64,000 nt of DNA from Roseateles_B sp051857535 (GTDB lineage Bacteria > Pseudomonadota > Gammaproteobacteria > Burkholderiales > Burkholderiaceae_C): contig NZ_JBPZGY010000004.1 in the NCBI RefSeq assembly GCF_051857535.1, positions 124,001 through 188,000 on the forward strand, read 5' to 3'. Positions within the stretch are counted from its first letter, which is position 1. Every line of letters begins with the position of its first letter. The translations under genes and the position numbers were made by a program. A model generated the notes under the pieces. It worked only from the letters and a program-made list of their open reading frames with translations. It ran no database searches and was not told the DNA's origin. Shown one piece after another: positions 8,271 through 18,200 of this stretch.

Positions 8271-9356
8271 GTGAGCACGATCAAAGACGTTGCTGCCCTT
8301 GCCGGGGTGTCCTTCACCACCGTTTCCCATGTCCTGAACGAAACGCGCCCGGTCAGTGCCGAGGCGCGGCGGCGCGTGCTGGCTGCGGTGGAGGAAATCG
8401 GCTATCTGCCCAGTGCAGTGGCCCGCTCCCTGCGCAAGAGCGAGACCCGCATCATCGGCGTGCTGGTGCCCAATGTGCAGAACCCCTTCTTCGCGGAGCT
8501 GGTGTGCGGGGTCGAGGAAACCTGCCGCCTGGCCGGGTACTCGGTCTTCCTCTGCAACTCCGACAACGACCCCAAGCGTCAGCAGCAATACATGCGTACT
8601 CTGCTGGAAAAGCGCATCGACGGCCTGCTGCTGTCCTCCGCAGGGGACGACGAAGCCCTGGCCCAGATATTCCAGATGGCCCGCGTCCCCTCCGTCACGG
8701 TGGACCGCCTGGTGCCGGGCGCCCGGGCTGACCGGGTGAGCGTCAACAACCGCGAGGGCGCGGCGGCGGCGGTGCGCCATCTGCTGGAGCTGGGGCATCG
8801 CGCCATCGGCTGCATCAGTGGCCCCGTGGAGTTTGAGGTGGCGCAGGAGCGCATCGCCGGCTGGCGCGAGACCCTGCAGGCTGCGGGCATCGAGCCCGCG
8901 CCGCACTGGCTCGTCCACAGTGATTTCAGCTCCCATGGCGGCTACGAAGCCGGCAAGCGCCTGTTGGAGACCGCACCCGAGCTGAGCGCCGTCTTCGCCA
9001 GCAACGACCTGATGGCCCTCGGCCTGATGCGGGCCTCGGCCGAGGCCTCGCGGCCGGTGCCGGCCAGCCTGTCCGTGGTGGGCTTCGATGACATCGAGCT
9101 CTCCGCCTATGCCTACCCCTCGCTGACTACCGTGGGCTGCTCCATCAAGGAGTTGGGGCGCGAGGCCGGGCGGGCCCTGCTGGCGCGCATCGAGCAACCG
9201 CAGGCCAGCCTGCGCGAGGTTCTGATGAAACCGCAGTTGGTGCGCCGCGAGAGCACCGCCGCGCCGGCCACTGCGGCGGCACCGTCATCTGCTGCAGGCA
9301 AGGTGGGCAAGTTGGGCAAGGGCGCTGCGGCCGGGAAGGCAGGAAAGAGCGCATGA
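8271..9356 (+). CDS. LacI-family regulator of nucleoside/ribose operon
   Basis: A transcriptional repressor of 361 residues. The N-terminal HTH and hinge (TIKDVAALAGVSFTTVSHVL) are standard LacI, followed by the periplasmic-binding-protein-like effector domain with IGVLVPNVQNPFF and SVVGFDDIELSAY. I chose the GTG at 8271 because the HTH starts directly after it, although the frame is open upstream. The protein ends in an unusual Ala/Gly/Lys-rich tail of about 35 residues. rbsK starts at an ATGA overlap, and nucleoside hydrolase and deaminase genes follow, so ribose, a purine or a nucleoside is the likely effector. It resembles RbsR, but the operon lacks ribose transport genes. Confidence 0.9.
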   Translation: MSTIKDVAALAGVSFTTVSHVLNETRPVSAEARRRVLAAVEEIGYLPSAVARSLRKSETRIIGVLVPNVQNPFFAELVCGVEETCRLAGYSVFLCNSDNDPKRQQQYMRTLLEKRIDGLLLSSAGDDEALAQIFQMARVPSVTVDRLVPGARADRVSVNNREGAAAAVRHLLELGHRAIGCISGPVEFEVAQERIAGWRETLQAAGIEPAPHWLVHSDFSSHGGYEAGKRLLETAPELSAVFASNDLMALGLMRASAEASRPVPASLSVVGFDDIELSAYAYPSLTTVGCSIKELGREAGRALLARIEQPQASLREVLMKPQLVRRESTAAPATAAAPSSAAGKVGKLGKGAAAGKAGKSA

Positions 9357-10294
9357 GCACCGCGCGCGTCGTCGTCGTCGGCAGCATCAACATGGACATG
9401 GTGGCCCATGCGCGCCGCCTGCCGCGTCCGGGCGAGACCCTGCCGGGCGAGGACTTCCAGATGGCTCCTGGTGGCAAAGGCGCCAACCAGGCCGTGGCCG
9501 CGGCCCGGCTGGGCGCCTCGGTGAGCTTTGTCTCGCGTGTGGGGACGCGTGTCCATGGCCGCGCGCTGATCGCGGCCCTGCGTGCCGAGGGCGTGGACAC
9601 CGCCCATGTCATCGAGGACGAGTCGGCGCTGCCGGGCATCGCCGTGATCATGGTCGGGCGAGAAGGCGGGGAGAACAGCATCGTCTACGTGCCCGGGAGC
9701 AATGCGCAGCTGGCGCCGGCCGATGTCCGGCTGGCCGCGGCGGCGCTGCAGCAGGCCCAGGTGCTGGTGGCACAGCTGGAGGTGCCGCAGCCCGCCATCC
9801 TCGAGGCCTTCCGCCTGGCGCGAGAGCGGGGCGTTCGCACCATCCTCAACGCGGCGCCGGCCCTGGCGGTCGATCCTGCTCTGCTGGCGCTCACCGACTG
9901 CCTGGTGCTCAACGAGACCGAAGCTGCCCAGCTCGCCGGGCTGCCTGATGCCGTGCAGTCCGCCGAGGCGCTGGCGCGTGCTGCCGCCAGCGCCTTGCGT
10001 GCCCAGGGCCTGTGCTGTCTGCTGATCACCCTCGGCGCGCAAGGCGTGCTGGTGGCCGACGAACACGGTCAGCGCCTGCTGCCTGCCCGGCGCGTGCAGG
10101 CGGTGGACACCGTCGGCGCCGGTGACACCTTCGTCGGCGGCGTCGCCACCGCCTGGGCCGAGGGGCAGCCGCTGGACGAGGCCGTGCGCCTGGGCCAGGC
10201 CGCCGCCGCCTTGGCTGTGAGCCGGGTGGGCGTGCAGAGCGCCATGCCGCGGCGCGAGGAACTGGGCCCTGAATTCGCGGCCCGCATCGCCTGA
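9353..10294 (+). CDS. rbsK: Ribokinase
   Basis: PfkB-family kinase converting D-ribose to ribose 5-phosphate. Features are VVVVGSINMDMVAHARRLP at the N-terminus, the sugar-binding GGKGANQAVAAARLG, and near the C-terminus DTVGAGDTFVGG, where the Asp is the catalytic base in the anion hole. The 313 residues match the family. It overlaps the regulator by four bases and precedes a nucleoside hydrolase, whose product ribose it would phosphorylate. Confidence 0.94.
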   Translation: MSTARVVVVGSINMDMVAHARRLPRPGETLPGEDFQMAPGGKGANQAVAAARLGASVSFVSRVGTRVHGRALIAALRAEGVDTAHVIEDESALPGIAVIMVGREGGENSIVYVPGSNAQLAPADVRLAAAALQQAQVLVAQLEVPQPAILEAFRLARERGVRTILNAAPALAVDPALLALTDCLVLNETEAAQLAGLPDAVQSAEALARAAASALRAQGLCCLLITLGAQGVLVADEHGQRLLPARRVQAVDTVGAGDTFVGGVATAWAEGQPLDEAVRLGQAAAALAVSRVGVQSAMPRREELGPEFAARIA

Positions 10295-10301
10295 GGTCCG
10301 C

Positions 10302-11327
10302 ATGAAGCAGCCTTTGCAGTCCCGGCCCGTGATCTTCGATACGGACCCGGGCATCGACGACGCCATGGCCCTGTGGATGCTGGCCCGCCATCCCGGGCTG
10401 GACCTGCGCGCCATCACCACCGTGCACGGCAACGCCCCGGTGGGGACCACTACCCGCAACGCCCTGGCCCTGGTCGATTTCTTCGGCCTGGACGTTCCGG
10501 TGGCTGCAGGCGCTGACGACGCCCTGCTGCCACGCACCGAGCGCTTCTTCCCCACCCAGGTCCACCACGAGGACGGCCTGGGCGGTGGGGCGCCTCTGCT
10601 GCCGGCCACCCGGCGTCAGGCGGACCCCCGGCCTGCCTGGCAATTGATCTGCGAGGAGGTCAACGGTGCCCCCGGCGAGATCACCCTCGTGGCCGTGGCC
10701 CCGCTGACCAACCTGGCCCTGGCCCTGCGCCATGACCCCGGCATCGCCCACAAGGTGCGCGAGGTCGTGCTCATGGGCGGCGCCTTCGGCCTGCACGGCC
10801 ATGGCGGGAATGTCACGCCCGTGGCCGAGGCCAACATCATCAACGACCCCGAGGCGGCCGACCTCGTCTTCACCGCGCCTTGGCCCGTGGTGACGGTGGG
10901 ACTGGACGTCACCCAGCAGGTGGTGATGCCCGAGGTGCTGCTGCAGTCACTGCAAGGCCGCCAGGGTCGCGTGGGCGACTTCTTCTGGCAGATCACCCGG
11001 CACTACCAGCGCTACTACGATGGCCGCGATGCCATCGGTGGTCTCTATGCGCACGATGCCAGCGCCGTCGTCTACTGCATTGCGCCGGAGGCCTTCCAGC
11101 TGCGCAGCGGCCCCGTCCGCGTGGCCCTGGAGGGCATTGCGCGCGGCCAGACCATCCAGGACCATCTGGGCCTGCACGACGAAAGCCCGGCTTCGCCGTG
11201 GCGCGGCTGTCCGGCCCAGCAGGTTTGCGTCGGCGTGGACGCGCAGCGCGTACGCCACGAATTCATGCAACTGTTCGAAGATTCATCCCAGGCCGCGGCA
11301 GCGGCCCCTTCCGGAGACACACGATGA
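10302..11327 (+). CDS. Inosine-uridine preferring nucleoside hydrolase
   Basis: Calcium-dependent ribohydrolase that splits nucleosides into base and ribose. The N-terminal signature VIFDTDPGIDDAMAL carries the Asp cluster for Ca2+ and ribose binding; EITLVAVAPLTNLALAL and the C-terminal metal Asp region (YAHDASAVVY) are also family-typical. Whether purines or pyrimidines are preferred cannot be read from sequence. It starts 7 bases after rbsK and overlaps the next gene by four bases, so the ribose released would pass to the neighbouring kinase. Confidence 0.93.
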   Translation: MKQPLQSRPVIFDTDPGIDDAMALWMLARHPGLDLRAITTVHGNAPVGTTTRNALALVDFFGLDVPVAAGADDALLPRTERFFPTQVHHEDGLGGGAPLLPATRRQADPRPAWQLICEEVNGAPGEITLVAVAPLTNLALALRHDPGIAHKVREVVLMGGAFGLHGHGGNVTPVAEANIINDPEAADLVFTAPWPVVTVGLDVTQQVVMPEVLLQSLQGRQGRVGDFFWQITRHYQRYYDGRDAIGGLYAHDASAVVYCIAPEAFQLRSGPVRVALEGIARGQTIQDHLGLHDESPASPWRGCPAQQVCVGVDAQRVRHEFMQLFEDSSQAAAAAPSGDTR

Positions 11328-12640
11328 GCCACACCACCCTTCTCAAGGCCCGCTGGATCCTGCCCATGACGCCGGGCTGCCAGGTGCTGGAGCAGCATGC
11401 CCTCGTCATCCAGGGCGAGCGCATTGCCGCCGTGCTGCCGCAGGCCCAGGCTGCGAGCGCCTACCCGGACGCCGAGCAGGTGGACCTGGGCCAGCATGTG
11501 CTGATCCCCGGCCTGATCAATGCCCACACCCACAGCGCCATGTCTCTGCTGCGCGGCGTGGCCGACGACCGTGCCCTGATGGACTGGCTGCAGAACCACA
11601 TCTGGCCCCTGGAGAAGCAGTGGGTCAGCGACGACTGGGTCTACCAGGGCTCGCTGCTGTCCGCCGCCGAGGCCCTGCGCGGCGGCGTGACCTACCTGAA
11701 CGACATGTACTTCTTCCCCAAGGCCATGGCGCGGGCGGCGGTGGATGCGGGCATCCGTGCCGGCGTGTCCATCAACGTGATCGACTTCCCCACCGGCTAC
11801 GCCTCGGGCCCGGACGACTACATCGCCAAGGGCCTGGAGGCCTACGAGCAGTTCAAGGGCGAGTCGCTGCTGGACTGGACCAGTGCACCGCATGCACCCT
11901 ACACGGTGTCCGACGAGACCTTTGTCAAGCTGCGCCAACTCTCCGAGCAGCACGGCCTGCAGATGCACTGCCACATCCACGAGACCCAGGATGAGATCGA
12001 CGGCAGCATGAAACAGTTCGGCATGCGCCCCCTGGAGCGCCTGCACAAGCTGGGTCTGCTCAATGAGCGCATGATCGCCGTCCACATGGTCCACCTCAGC
12101 GAGGCCGAGATCGCGCTGATCGCAAGGCAGGGCACCCACCTCGTCCACAACCCCAGTTCCAACCTGAAGCTGGCCTCGGGCGTGGCGCCGGTGAAGGCCC
12201 TGGAGGCTGCAGGCGTCAATACGGTGCTGGGCACCGACGGCGCCGCCTCCAACAACCGGCAGGACATGTTCGCCGAGATCCGTGCCGCGGCCCTGCTGGC
12301 CAAGGGCGTGACGGGCGATCCGCTGACTGTCTCGGCTCGCACGGCTTTGGAAATGGCCACCATCCGCGCCGCCAAGGCCATGGGCCGCGAGGCGGACCTG
12401 GGCTCGCTGGAAGTGGGCAAGCTGGCCGACGTCGTGGCCGTGTCGCTGGACGCGCTGGAGTGCCGCCCCGTCTATCACGCCGATGCGCAGCTGGTCTATG
12501 TGGCTGGCCGCGAACATGTCTCCGACGTCTGGGTCAATGGCCGCCGGGTGCTCCAGCAGCGCCAGCTCACCACCATCGACGTGCCGGCCCTGCTGGATCG
12601 CAGCGAGGCCATCGTCACGCAGATGAAGGCTGGTCGCTGA
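11324..12640 (+). CDS. mtaD: TRZ/ATZ amidohydrolase (MTA/SAH deaminase type)
   Basis: A metal-dependent deaminase of 438 residues, most like 5'-methylthioadenosine/S-adenosylhomocysteine deaminases. Zinc-site motifs are the HxH in NAHTHSAM, HCHIHETQDEI, VHMVHLSEAEI and the metal Asp in LGTDGAASNN. The start is the ATG at 11324 overlapping the previous stop; the open frame further upstream is a shadow. In this operon it may deaminate adenosine-type nucleosides before or beside the hydrolase. Guanine or other N-heterocycle deaminases are alternatives within the superfamily. A strong terminator follows. Confidence 0.87.
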   Translation: MSHTTLLKARWILPMTPGCQVLEQHALVIQGERIAAVLPQAQAASAYPDAEQVDLGQHVLIPGLINAHTHSAMSLLRGVADDRALMDWLQNHIWPLEKQWVSDDWVYQGSLLSAAEALRGGVTYLNDMYFFPKAMARAAVDAGIRAGVSINVIDFPTGYASGPDDYIAKGLEAYEQFKGESLLDWTSAPHAPYTVSDETFVKLRQLSEQHGLQMHCHIHETQDEIDGSMKQFGMRPLERLHKLGLLNERMIAVHMVHLSEAEIALIARQGTHLVHNPSSNLKLASGVAPVKALEAAGVNTVLGTDGAASNNRQDMFAEIRAAALLAKGVTGDPLTVSARTALEMATIRAAKAMGREADLGSLEVGKLADVVAVSLDALECRPVYHADAQLVYVAGREHVSDVWVNGRRVLQQRQLTTIDVPALLDRSEAIVTQMKAGR

Positions 12641-12669
12641 GCGCCGCCTCCTGAGGCTCGCATGAGCAA

Positions 12670-12701
12670 GGCCCCGGGCTCCAGGAATGGAGCCCGGGGC
12701 C
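12670..12701. terminator. Terminator between mtaD and M4 peptidase genes
   Basis: A perfect 13-bp stem, GGCCCCGGGCTCC paired with its complement around a 6-base loop, followed by CTCGTTCCTT. It sits between convergent genes and could stop transcription in both directions. Confidence 0.8.
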
Positions 12702-12731
12702 TCGTTCCTTCAGTCCGGGAGCCTGAAGGGG

Positions 12732-14810
12732 TCAGTCCTTGACATGGCAGGCCTTGGTGACGCCGCTTTGCGGATCACCGAACGTGCCGTTGCTGCAGCT
12801 CAGCGGAGCGTTGAAGTCCCGCACCGAGTACGCGCTGCTGGCCCCGTAGATCACCAGGTGGGCGCCGCTGACACTGCAGCTGCTGCCTTCGCTGGCGCAG
12901 GTGGTGTAGGTCTCGGCGCTGATGTAGCAGGCCTTGACCACGCCTGAGGCCGGGTCGCCGAAGGTGCTGTTGTTGCAGGCCACCGGGCCGTTGCTGACGC
13001 GCGAGGTGAATCGGTTGCCGGCGCCATAGACCACCAGGCGGCGGCCGGTGAAGCTGCAGGTGCCATTCTCGGAGGCGCAGGCCGTGAAGGCCGTGCTGCC
13101 CACATAGCAGCTCTTGCTCTTGCCCGGTGCAGGGTCCCCGAAGCTCGCGTTGTTGCAGGCCAGGCTGCCGTTGGCGAACTTGCGGAAGAAGGCGGGCTGG
13201 TAGCCGTAGCTCACCGCACGCACGCCGGTGAAGCTGCAGCTGCCGTTCTCATCGGCGCACTTGGTGCCGGCGTCCGAGGGCAGGGGAGGCAGGCAGGCCG
13301 CGCCGACGGTATTGAAGGCCCGGGTCACGTCCGCCACGTTGTAGCCGCGGTTGGCCGCCGATCGCTCCACGCCGCAGACACCGGCCGAGAAGTTGGTGGT
13401 GGCCGTCCAGTAGAGGTGGTTGGCATCCGCGAAGACCTCAAAGGCTTTGCGCGTGTTCCAGCCTGCGCTGCTGGCCAACAGGTAGAAGGCCTTGTTGTAG
13501 ACGCCGCTGGAGTAGTGGACGTCCAGGCCGTCGTAGTACTGGCTGGTGTGGTCGATGGAGCGGCCATCCAGCGGCGGGTTGTTCATGTAGCGCAATGCTC
13601 CGGTGCCCTTCATGATGTCGTAGCCGACCTTGAAGTCATTGCTGCCGCGCATGTAGTACTCGGCGGCCTCGCCGGCCATGTCGGAGAAGGCCTCGTTGAT
13701 GCCGCCGGACTGGCCGCTGTACTGCAGGTTGGAGTTCTGCTGCGTGTAGCCGTGGCTGACCTCGTGCGAGGTCACGTCCAGCGATACCAGCGGATAGAAC
13801 CGGGTGGCGCCGTCGCCGAAGAACATGGCCTGGCCGTCCCAGAAGGCGTTCTCGTAGCCGCTGCCGTAGTGCACCTTCATCTGCAGCTTCTGCGTCAGGG
13901 GGCGCTGGCCCAGCCAATCCTGGTACATGGCGAAGACCACGCCGCCGAAGTAGTGCGCGTCATTGAGCGGCGAGTAGGCACCGTTGACCTGCTTGTACTC
14001 ATTGCGCGGGCAGGTGAACTGGAAGGGCGTGCTGCCGTTGGTGCCGCCGTTGAGGTTGACGGTGGTGACGTTGGCGTTGTCCATCTGGCAGTTGGCGCTG
14101 ACGTCCAGGTAGCCGTAGTTGACGCCGTACTCGTACTTGCCGGTCTTGAGGTTGCCTCCTGGGCCGGTGGCGTTGTTGGTGGTGAGACCATCCCACTGTT
14201 CCAGGATCTCGCCGCTGCGGGCGTCGATCAGGAAATGCGGCCGCGCCGGCTTGCTGCCGTGGAGCATGAAGGACAGGGCCCAGATCAGGCGGGCATGGCC
14301 GTGCTCGTCCAGCTTGATCCACAGCTGCGCATCTTCCTGCGAGGCGTGCAGCGTAGAGGTGGTGCGTCCTCGGGCCAGGGCGAGGGCGGTCTGTCGATCG
14401 AGGCTGGGGCGCACGTCGGGCAGGTCCTGCTCGATCCCGCGGACCAATTGCCCATGCAAGGCGTGGGCGGCGAGGTTCGTATCTTGCTGGCTGACGATGG
14501 CCTCGCCCCACAGCGGGATGCCCTGATGGCGCTGCTGGTAGCGGGTGACGATGCGGCCACTGGCATAGGTCTTGCTGCGCAGGGCCTGGAGATCCTGTGC
14601 AGTCAAGCCCAGCCGCTCATGGAGGGCGGCTGTGGCGCCCAGGGTCGCTGGAGCTGGGGGCCACTGGCTCAGGTCGACGCGCTGGGCGGCCCAGGCCGCC
14701 GAGGTGGCCGTCAGCAGTGCCATCACGGCAGCGCTGGCCTGCATGTGCAGGAGCAGGGACAGGGCAGGGCGCTGCGGCGCTGATCCGGCCAGGCGATGAG
14801 GCTTTTGCAT
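12732..14810 (-). CDS. Secreted M4 (thermolysin-like) metallopeptidase
   Basis: An extracellular zinc endopeptidase precursor of 692 residues. The ATG at 14808-14810 is chosen because AAGGAA lies five bases upstream and a signal peptide follows directly (basic start, hydrophobic core ending TSAAWA near residue 40). A propeptide of the FTP/PepSY kind spans about residues 45-200. The catalytic domain has HEVSH at 349-353 and the third zinc ligand Glu373 in GGINEAFSD. After the M4 domain three Cys-rich repeats of about 60 residues close the protein. The propeptide and signal indicate Sec export and self-processing. It is flanked by a shared terminator and by the purL upstream region. Confidence 0.93.
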   Translation of the reverse strand: MQKPHRLAGSAPQRPALSLLLHMQASAAVMALLTATSAAWAAQRVDLSQWPPAPATLGATAALHERLGLTAQDLQALRSKTYASGRIVTRYQQRHQGIPLWGEAIVSQQDTNLAAHALHGQLVRGIEQDLPDVRPSLDRQTALALARGRTTSTLHASQEDAQLWIKLDEHGHARLIWALSFMLHGSKPARPHFLIDARSGEILEQWDGLTTNNATGPGGNLKTGKYEYGVNYGYLDVSANCQMDNANVTTVNLNGGTNGSTPFQFTCPRNEYKQVNGAYSPLNDAHYFGGVVFAMYQDWLGQRPLTQKLQMKVHYGSGYENAFWDGQAMFFGDGATRFYPLVSLDVTSHEVSHGYTQQNSNLQYSGQSGGINEAFSDMAGEAAEYYMRGSNDFKVGYDIMKGTGALRYMNNPPLDGRSIDHTSQYYDGLDVHYSSGVYNKAFYLLASSAGWNTRKAFEVFADANHLYWTATTNFSAGVCGVERSAANRGYNVADVTRAFNTVGAACLPPLPSDAGTKCADENGSCSFTGVRAVSYGYQPAFFRKFANGSLACNNASFGDPAPGKSKSCYVGSTAFTACASENGTCSFTGRRLVVYGAGNRFTSRVSNGPVACNNSTFGDPASGVVKACYISAETYTTCASEGSSCSVSGAHLVIYGASSAYSVRDFNAPLSCSNGTFGDPQSGVTKACHVKD
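12735..13259 (-). repeat. Three tandem Cys-rich C-terminal repeats
   Basis: The end of the M4 peptidase is three tandem units: 13080-13259 and 12900-13079 (60 codons each) and 12735-12899 (55 codons). Each follows the pattern C-A-x-E-G-x-C-S, then V-x-Y-G, then A/S-C-N-N/G-x-x-FGDP and K-x-C. Similar modules occur on secreted glycosidases and proteases and may bind carbohydrate; the role here is inferred. Confidence 0.8.
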
Positions 14811-14951
14811 GGGAGTTCCTTCCAGCCTCCAAGGCGCAGGAGGCAAGGCGGGACGCCCGGCTTGCGCCAAATAATAACGTCAAAAGAGAGCGTCCGTTGC
14901 CATTATTGGATGGCATTGAGGGCAGCCTATCCCGTACTCTGGCGACGCGCC

Positions 14952-14967
14952 GTGTCAGCTCTGACAC
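14952..14967. promoter_or_regulatory. Inverted repeat GTGTCAG-N2-CTGACAC
   Basis: Seven-base arms in perfect inverted repeat with a two-base spacer, about 142 bases upstream of the peptidase start. It has the form of a dimeric regulator site; no regulator can be named. Confidence 0.35.
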
Positions 14968-15093
14968 TTGTCGGCCAGCCGGCCCATGGCGCGCGCCAGC
15001 TCAGGCGGCCAGCGCCACGCCGGATCCGCGGTCCCCTTGGCGCCTGACTGCGGCAGGGCAGGTCACTGGGGGAGGCGGGCGTCCGCGGGTTGA

Positions 15094-15109
15094 GCGCTAA
15101 CGTTTGCGC
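15094..15109. promoter_or_regulatory. PurR/LacI-type operator upstream of purL
   Basis: GCGCTAACGTTTGCGC is a 16-bp palindrome with one mismatched pair and the central CG of LacI-family operators. Its right half AACGTTTGC is shared with the operator at 8174-8187 and with the gammaproteobacterial PurR box. It lies 128 bases before purL. Confidence 0.6.
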
Positions 15110-15236
15110 GTTGATTTGACCCAGGTCCCGAGAGGAATCGAGGCCAAGCCTCGGTAAAATCCCGCGCTTCGAGCCGTCCGTCTGACTGGCGGATGCGCCC
15201 CAACCTCACGCGCCTCGGCGCGCAAGTCCAGCATCC

Positions 15237-18200
15237 ATGGCATCCACCTCCAAGCACCTGACCCACTTCGAGGGCGGCAACGCTCTTTCCGCCTTCCGCG
15301 CCCAGGCCATGCTGCCGCAGCTGCAGGCCGTCAACGAGCGCATCACGGGCCTGGTCGCCCGCCATGTGCACTGGGTCTGGACGGATGCGGCAATGGACGC
15401 TGGCGTGCGGGACAAGCTGGCCGCGTTGCTGAGCTACGGCGAGGCCTATTCGGGCGGCGCGGATGGGCAGCTGGTGGTGGTGGCCCCGCGCCTGGGCACC
15501 GTCAGCCCCTGGGCCTCCAAGGCCACCGACATCGCCCACAACTGCGGCCTGGACATCCACCGCGTGGAGCGCGTCACCGAGTTCCGCATCACGCTCAAGT
15601 CGGGCCTGCTGGGCGGCACCAAGACCCTGAACGAGGCCGAGCTGCGCGCCTGCGCCGCGCTGCTGCACGACCGCATGACCGAGAGCGTGCTCTTCCGCCG
15701 CGAGGACTGCGCCCATCTCTTCGACGAAAAGACCGCTGAGGCCCTGGAGCATGTGGACGTGCTGGGCCGCGGCCGCGCCGCCCTGGACGAGGCCAACAGC
15801 CGCTTCGGCCTGGCCCTCTCGGACGACGAGATCGAGTACCTCGTCAATGCCTTCACGGCCGCGAAGCGCAACCCCAGCGACGTCGAGCTGATGATGTTCG
15901 CGCAGGCCAACTCCGAGCACTGCCGCCACAAGATCTTCAACGCGAAGTTCACCATTGACGGCGTGGAGCAGGACCTCAGCCTCTTCGGCATGATCCGCAA
16001 CACCGAGAAGCTCTCGTCCCAGCACACGGTGATTGCCTACTCAGACAACGCCGCCGTGATGGAAGGCCACGAGATCGAGCGCTGGATCCCTGAGGGCTAT
16101 GACGCCGCTCCGAAGTACCACGCCCGCGCCGAGACCTCGCACGTGCTGATGAAGGTCGAGACGCACAACCACCCGACCGCCATCTCGCCTTTCCCCGGTG
16201 CCTCGACGGGCGCCGGCGGTGAGATCCGTGACGAGGGCGCCACCGGCCGTGGTGCCAAGCCCAAGGCGGGCCTGGCCGGATTCTCCGTCTCCAACCTGCA
16301 CCTGCCCGGCCTGGCCGAGCGCTGGGAGCAGGGCGGCGTGGGCAAGCCTGAGCACATCGCCAGCCCGCTGCAGATCATGATCGAGGGCCCCATCGGCGGC
16401 GCCGCTTTCAACAATGAGTTCGGCCGCCCCAACCTCGGCGGCTACTTCCGCGTCTATGAGCAGGAAGTCGACGGCGTGGTGCGTGGCTATCACAAGCCCA
16501 TCATGATTGCCGGCGGCCTGGGCGCCATCCGCGCGGACCTGACCCGGAAGATCGAGTTCCCCGCCGGCACACTGCTGGTGCAGCTGGGCGGCCCGGGCAT
16601 GCGCATCGGCATGGGCGGCGGTGCTGCCAGCTCCATGGCGGCGGGCACCAACACGGCCGACCTGGACTTCGACTCCGTCCAGCGCGGTAACCCCGAGATC
16701 GAGCGCCGGGCCCAGGAGGTGATCAACCACTGCTGGGGCCTGGCTGAGAAGAATCCCATCCTGGCCATTCATGACGTCGGCGCGGGCGGCATCTCCAATG
16801 CTTTCCCCGAGCTGGTCAATGATGCCGGCCGTGGCGCCATCTTCGACCTGCGCAAAGTGCCGCTGGAGGAGTCCGGCCTCGCGCCCAAGGAGATCTGGTG
16901 CAACGAGAGCCAGGAACGCTATGTGATGGCCATCGCGCCCGAGAGCCTGGACATGTTCAAGGCCATGTGCGAGCGCGAGCGCTGCCCCTTTGGCGTCGTC
17001 GGCGTGGTCACCGAGGCCCGTGAGCTGATCCTGGAGGACGGCCCCGGCGGCGAGCGAGCCATCGACATGCCCATGGACACGCTCCTGGGCAAGCCGCCCA
17101 AGATGCACCGCGAGGTGAGCCGCGTGCAGCGCAGCACGGCCGCGCTGGACCTGTCCCAGGCCACGTTGCAGCAGGCTGCCGTTGAGGTGCTGCGCCACCC
17201 GACTGTGGCCTCCAAGCGCTTCCTGATCACCATCGGCGACCGCACCGTGGGCGGCCTGAACCACCGCGATCAGATGGTCGGTCCCTGGCAGGTGCCGGTG
17301 GCCGATTGCGCCGTCACCCTGGCCGATTTCAAAGGCCTGCGCGGCGAGGCCATGAGCATGGGTGAGCGCACGCCGCTGGCCGCCGTCGATGCCCCCGCCT
17401 CGGGCCGCATGGCCGTGGCCGAGGCCATCACCAACCTGCTGGCCGCGCCGATCGAGCTCTCCCGCGTGAAGCTGTCCGCCAACTGGATGGCCGCCTGCGG
17501 CGAGGCCGGCGAGGACGCAGCCCTGTACGACACCGTCAAGGCCGTGGGCATGGAGCTTTGCCCGGCATTGGGCGTGTCCATTCCCGTGGGCAAGGACTCC
17601 CTGTCCATGCGCACCAAGTGGACGGCCGATGGCGAAACTCGCCAGGTCACCGCGCCCGTGTCGCTCATCGTCTCGGCCTTCGCCACGCTGCCCGATGTGC
17701 GCGGCACCCTGACCCCGCAGCTGCAAGCCGGCGATACCAGCCTGATCCTGGTCGACCTCGGCCAGGGCCAGCACCGCATGGGCGGCTCCATCCTGGCCCA
17801 GACGCTGCAGCAGTTCGGCGGTGCCGTGCCGGATGTGGACGACGCGGCCCAGCTCAAGGCCCTGGTCGCGGCCGTCAACGAGCTGCGCGGCCAGGGCCGC
17901 CTGCTGGCTTACCACGACCGCTCGGATGGCGGCCTGTGGGCGGCCGCCTGCGAGATGGCCTTCGCCGGCCACCTGGGCCTGAGCCTCAACGTGGACATGC
18001 TGATCACCGAGGGCGACGGTGTCTCTGACAGCCGTGCTGACGTGGGCGACTCCAAGAACTGGGCCAGCCAGGTCGGCGCCCGCCGCGAGGAGCTGGCACT
18101 CAAGGCCCTGTTCAACGAGGAACTGGGCGTGCTGCTGCAGGTGAAGACCGAGGAACGCGATGCCGTCCTGCAGGTGTTGCGCCAGCACGGCCTCTCCAAG

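Larger units (their letters stand above)
14811..15236. other. Divergent upstream region of M4 peptidase and purL
   Basis: A 426-base non-coding stretch. It holds an AT-rich patch at 14868-14915 next to the peptidase start, an inverted repeat at 14952-14967, and a PurR/LacI-like palindrome at 15094-15109 towards purL. I found no convincing -35/-10 pair and no RNA gene. Confidence 0.6.

Noticed and set aside
15116..15160. purL promoter from TTGACC and TAAAAT
   Set aside because: The spacer is 33 bases, far beyond the usable range; no better -10 is seen.
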